From JALYGY01 sp963800975 (GTDB lineage Bacteria; Actinomycetota; Rubrobacteria; Rubrobacterales; Rubrobacteraceae), in contig CAWDDB010000013.1 in assembly GCA_963800975.1 (NCBI GenBank), forward strand, positions 186,001 to 250,000: a stretch of DNA of 64,000 bases, in the 5' to 3' direction. Position 1 is the first letter of the stretch. Each line of letters opens with the position of its first letter. Both the position numbers and the translations under genes were made by a program. Positions 61,418 through 64,000 of the stretch are shown one piece after another. The notes beneath the pieces are model-generated. The model was not told the DNA's origin. It did no database searches and saw nothing but the letters and a program-made list of their open reading frames with translations.

Positions 61418-61722
61418 CTAACCCGCCCCGTAGTAACGCCACCAGGTGTGGCGCTCGCCGTAGATGAGCTCTTCCGGGGAGCCCATGTTCAAGGCTAGCG
61501 CGAGCTTCCACGCAGTACGGGAGTTAGCGCACCGCCGGCCGCCTTCGAGCCTGTAAACGGTCGTCCGCGACACCCGGAGAGGGCGCCAAGCCGTTCCTGG
61601 GTGAGGTGCCGCCTCCTACGCGTGGCCCTTAGATAGGGCAAGCGGGTGCCCCTGTTGCGACGCGATGGTGCTTGGGCTTTGGGTTTCTTCGCTACCAGTC
61701 TGGCGCTCCTCGCCGCGCTCAT
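61418..61722 (-). pseudogene. XRE-type helix-turn-helix protein, one frameshift
   Basis: RLPYLRATRRRRHLTQERLGALSG begins a helix-turn-helix. After a one-base shift near 61580 it continues VSRTTVYRLEGGRRCANSRTAWKLALALNMGSPEELIYGERH to a stop at 61418. The pattern LTQERLGALSGVSRTTVYRLE is a standard Xre/Cro motif. Start unclear (ATG 61722 is one option). Confidence 0.65.
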
Positions 61723-62696
61723 TGCTCCTAATAACTGGTCGCGGATGCTCGGGATGCGGCTTCCCGATAAGGGTCCCCTCTCGTCTGGCACCACTCGTCC
61801 GATTGGGACGGTACCGAGAACGTTTCTCCAGAGCACGTGCAAGTATCGTTTTTAGGGTCTCGAAGACGAGCGAGTAGGGCAGAGGGACCCTAAGGACGGC
61901 GCTGTGGCTTAAAGTTCGTTTAGACGGCATTGAAGGGCACCCGAGACCGGTCGCGGGAGCTTGCCGCATCCCCGGGGAAGGGGTGCTCGGTGGACGAGCC
62001 CATGGACAGCAGAGATGAAGCCCTCCGAGTACCGGGCCTACCGGAACACCAGGCGCGGAGACAAATGGTCCCTGCCGGGGACAGCGGTGCACGAAGGTGG
62101 AAGATATCCTTCTTGCTGGATGCCGCGCGATCGCGCGCTAGCATGATTTACCCGCAAAACGGCACCTTTTATCGCGCGGGCACGATTCGCGTGCTTCCGC
62201 GTGCTTCGCGCGGTAGGAACCCGCGACGACGCTATTGCGCGTATGGTACTCGCGCGATAGAAATTCTGCTGTTAGCAGGGCTTTCGTGACTATCGCGCTA
62301 TCGCGCGGACCAAGACCCTAGCGGGCAATTCGCCTTGTTCACCTTCCGGTTATTCGGTTACTGATTCGAAGGGTTCTCGGAACTTCGCCTGGACGGGGTT
62401 CCACGAAGTTCGCGCCGAGGGCGTTCTCGGAAGTCCGCGTAGCCCCGGCCCTATGCGGTATGCATCCCCTGCCCGTACAGGGAGCACAACTTCCTCATAA
62501 TACCCCGCGGTAGACCCATACCAGGGTATGGGCCTTGCCCGTTAAGACCGGGGCTCGGCGTTGTCTCCGCCTGCGGATATCTAGTCCATTTGGGGGATGT
62601 GCTTCTTGATACGAGGGTGTTATGCTACTCCCGAAGCGTTGTGCGGGGCGAGGTCCAACCTTTCTTCCTTCGTCCCACCAAGGAGAGGCGGGGAGG
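61723..62696. other. Gene-free stretch with structured repeats
   Basis: No credible coding frame. It contains the palindromic CGCGCGATCGCGCG (62124-62137), a tandem CGCGTGCTTC pair (62188-62197, 62198-62207), TATCGCGCG units in both orientations (62170, 62251, 62291, 62299) and two GTTCTCGGAA-led direct repeats (62373 and 62423). See the repeat entry at 62124-62307. Confidence 0.5.
62124..62307. repeat. Nested inverted-repeat cluster (TATCGCGCG family)
   Basis: GCGCGATAG (62252-62260) and CTATCGCGC (62290-62298) are perfect 9-bp inverted arms enclosing a second hairpin, CTGCT-GTT-AGCAG (62266-62278). TATCGCGCG occurs directly at 62170-62178 and 62299-62307. The layout could be a structured RNA, a protein-binding array or a cruciform; none is recognised. 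Confidence 0.5.
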
Positions 62697-64000
62697 ATGA
62701 GGAAGACCGCTTTAGTGCTAGCTTCTATGGCCTTAGCTGTGCTGCTCGCAAGCGGCATGGTCGCAGCGCAGACCATCCCTCCCGAGAACCTATACTACGA
62801 GTTCTCGGACAAGTGGCCCGTACCCGACTCTCCCCTGCGCATTGCGGTCGATTCGCAAGACAACGTCTATGTTCCGACCCTTCTGGATGGCATCCAGAAA
62901 TTCACGCCCGAGGGCACCCTCCTGAAGGAGTGGTCCGTCTGCTGCCCCACCGGCGGGATAGCCGTCGACTCCCGCGACCGCATCTACGTGGCCAGTGGCG
63001 GGGGAGGGGCGTGCGGCCGCATCGCCCGCGTCCAGAAGTTCACCTCGAACGGGCGGCTGTTGACCCAGTGGGGAACGCCGGGTACGGGCGACAACCAGTT
63101 CTGTGACCCCGTAGGCGTGGCGGTCGATTCCCACGACAACGTCTACGTCGTCGACGGCTATCCCGCCGCCCGCATCATGAAATTCACCTCGGAAGGCACC
63201 TTCATAACCAAGTGGGGTTCGCCGGGAGACGGGGACGGGCAGTTCGAGGGTCCAGGGGACGTGGCGGTCGACTCGCAGGACAACGTGTACGTCGTGGACT
63301 CGGGAACTATCATCCAGAAGTTCACCTCCGAGGGCGCCTTCGTGAAGGAATGGGGAGGGTTCACCACCGCCGGAGGCATAGGGACCGACTCCCACGACAA
63401 CGTCTACGTTAGCGATTATTCGGACGACTCGGTGAGGAGGTTCACATCGGAGGGGGAGCTCGTCACCAAGTGGGGTTCGCCGGGAGACGGGGACGGCCAA
63501 TTCGATACTCCAGGGGACGTGGCGGTCGACTCGCAGGGCTTCGCCTACGTGTCCGACTTCTGGAACAACCGCGTCCAGAAGTTCGCCGAGGCAGAGGACA
63601 CCGTAGCACCGATTACCAGGGCGTTTTTTCAATCCAACCGGTTCGGCTGGGTTAACCACGACGTCCGGGTGAATCTCCAGGCCGACGACGAAGGCGTGGG
63701 CGCGAAGGAGATAACCTACGAGACCACCGGGGCACAACAGGCAAGTGCCACGACGGTACCTGGCACCTCGACGCCGGTCGAGATAGTGACCGAAGGGAAG
63801 ACGACCATCACCTACTACGCGACGGACCGGGCAGGAAACATCGAGCAACCCGCAAAGAGCACCATCGTGCGGGTGGACAAGACGCCCCCGCAGGTGGAGA
63901 GCACCGCACCCTTCGACAACGCCACCCGCGTGCCGCGAGGCGTGGTGGTAGAAGCCTCCTTCACGGAGGCGATGGACCCCTCAAGGCTAAACGGTCCGAA
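62697..64000 (+). CDS. Secreted NHL-repeat protein with Ig-like domains (truncated by window edge)
   Basis: At least 434 residues. The signal peptide MRKTALVLASMALAVLLASGMVAAQ is cleaved after AAQ or nearby. Residues about 40-300 contain six NHL/propeller repeats with the recurring core VAVDSQDNVYVVDS...IQKFTSEG and KWGSPGDGDGQF. Then a segment ending TYYATDRAGNIEQPAKS resembles the OmpL47-type beta-sandwich, and STAPFDNATRVPRGVVVEASFTEAMDPS starts a bacterial Ig-like (SbsA/Big_5) domain. ATG 62697 follows AGGAG. Probable extracellular binding or adhesion protein; ligand unknown. Confidence 0.88.
   Translation, partial: MRKTALVLASMALAVLLASGMVAAQTIPPENLYYEFSDKWPVPDSPLRIAVDSQDNVYVPTLLDGIQKFTPEGTLLKEWSVCCPTGGIAVDSRDRIYVASGGGGACGRIARVQKFTSNGRLLTQWGTPGTGDNQFCDPVGVAVDSHDNVYVVDGYPAARIMKFTSEGTFITKWGSPGDGDGQFEGPGDVAVDSQDNVYVVDSGTIIQKFTSEGAFVKEWGGFTTAGGIGTDSHDNVYVSDYSDDSVRRFTSEGELVTKWGSPGDGDGQFDTPGDVAVDSQGFAYVSDFWNNRVQKFAEAEDTVAPITRAFFQSNRFGWVNHDVRVNLQADDEGVGAKEITYETTGAQQASATTVPGTSTPVEIVTEGKTTITYYATDRAGNIEQPAKSTIVRVDKTPPQVESTAPFDNATRVPRGVVVEASFTEAMDPSRLNGP

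Noticed and set aside
61860..62600. CRISPR-like array suggested by clustered short repeats
   Set aside because: Repeats are only 9-10 bp, in mixed orientation and without regular spacers, and there are no cas genes.

Overview
The window is GC-rich, densely packed bacterial DNA with many GTG/TTG starts and ATGA/GTGA gene overlaps. Gene content (dimethylglycine oxidase and monomeric sarcosine oxidase, class III alcohol dehydrogenase, GH114 lipoprotein, CGNR regulator, actinobacterial-style small zinc-ribbon proteins) suggests a high-GC actinobacterium, perhaps Rubrobacter-like. That assignment is inference; no rRNA or taxonomic marker gene is present.

Region 1 (1-11.5 kb) is a methylamine/one-carbon locus. 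A BCCT-type betaine carrier is divergent from a seven-gene operon: dimethylglycine oxidase, a DmdA/GcvT-like methyltransferase, a MetF-like reductase, formate-THF ligase, FchA-type cyclohydrolase, a second GcvT-like protein and sarcosine oxidase. Together they can take methyl groups from glycine betaine-type compounds into folate and on to formate. A tandem palindrome lies in the shared promoter region.

Region 2 (11.5-24.3 kb) is ordinary chromosome: an MFS exporter and TetR pair, an IclR regulator, a GH114 lipoprotein, a formaldehyde oxidation pair (class III ADH plus S-formylglutathione hydrolase), a CadC/CadA/DUF305 metal-efflux operon, a MerR regulator facing a small Cys-containing protein across a textbook 19-bp-spaced MerR promoter, a secreted alkaline phosphatase with a sortase-like tail, DUF309 and an FmdB-type zinc ribbon.

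Region 3 (24.4-52.3 kb) is the most interesting part. An intact tRNA-Ala(TGC) gene at 24375-24447 is followed by three further copies of its 3' 45 bases (ending at 37745, 42357 and 49447). They cut the region into catabolic modules. Module A (13.3 kb) has an aminotransferase, an RpiR regulator, a branched-chain-type ABC transporter, two phytoene-desaturase-like oxidoreductases, a glutamine-synthetase remnant and an M20 hydrolase. Module B (4.6 kb) has a decayed CdaR-like regulator, a decayed Na+/solute symporter, a 37-residue membrane protein and a D-amino-acid dehydrogenase. Module C (7.1 kb) is a non-phosphorylative sugar-acid pathway. Module D begins with a tyrosine integrase next to the last copy. 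The partial tRNA copies are flanked by short shared repeats that look like integrase arm sites, so this looks like repeated integration into one tRNA gene.

Region 4 (52.3-64 kb) holds hydrolases, a PepD dipeptidase, AzlCD, a CGNR regulator, at least three dead insertion-sequence transposases (IS630, IS1182-like, IS5-like), an XRE pseudogene, a gene-free stretch with nested inverted repeats, and the start of a large secreted NHL-repeat protein that runs off the right edge.
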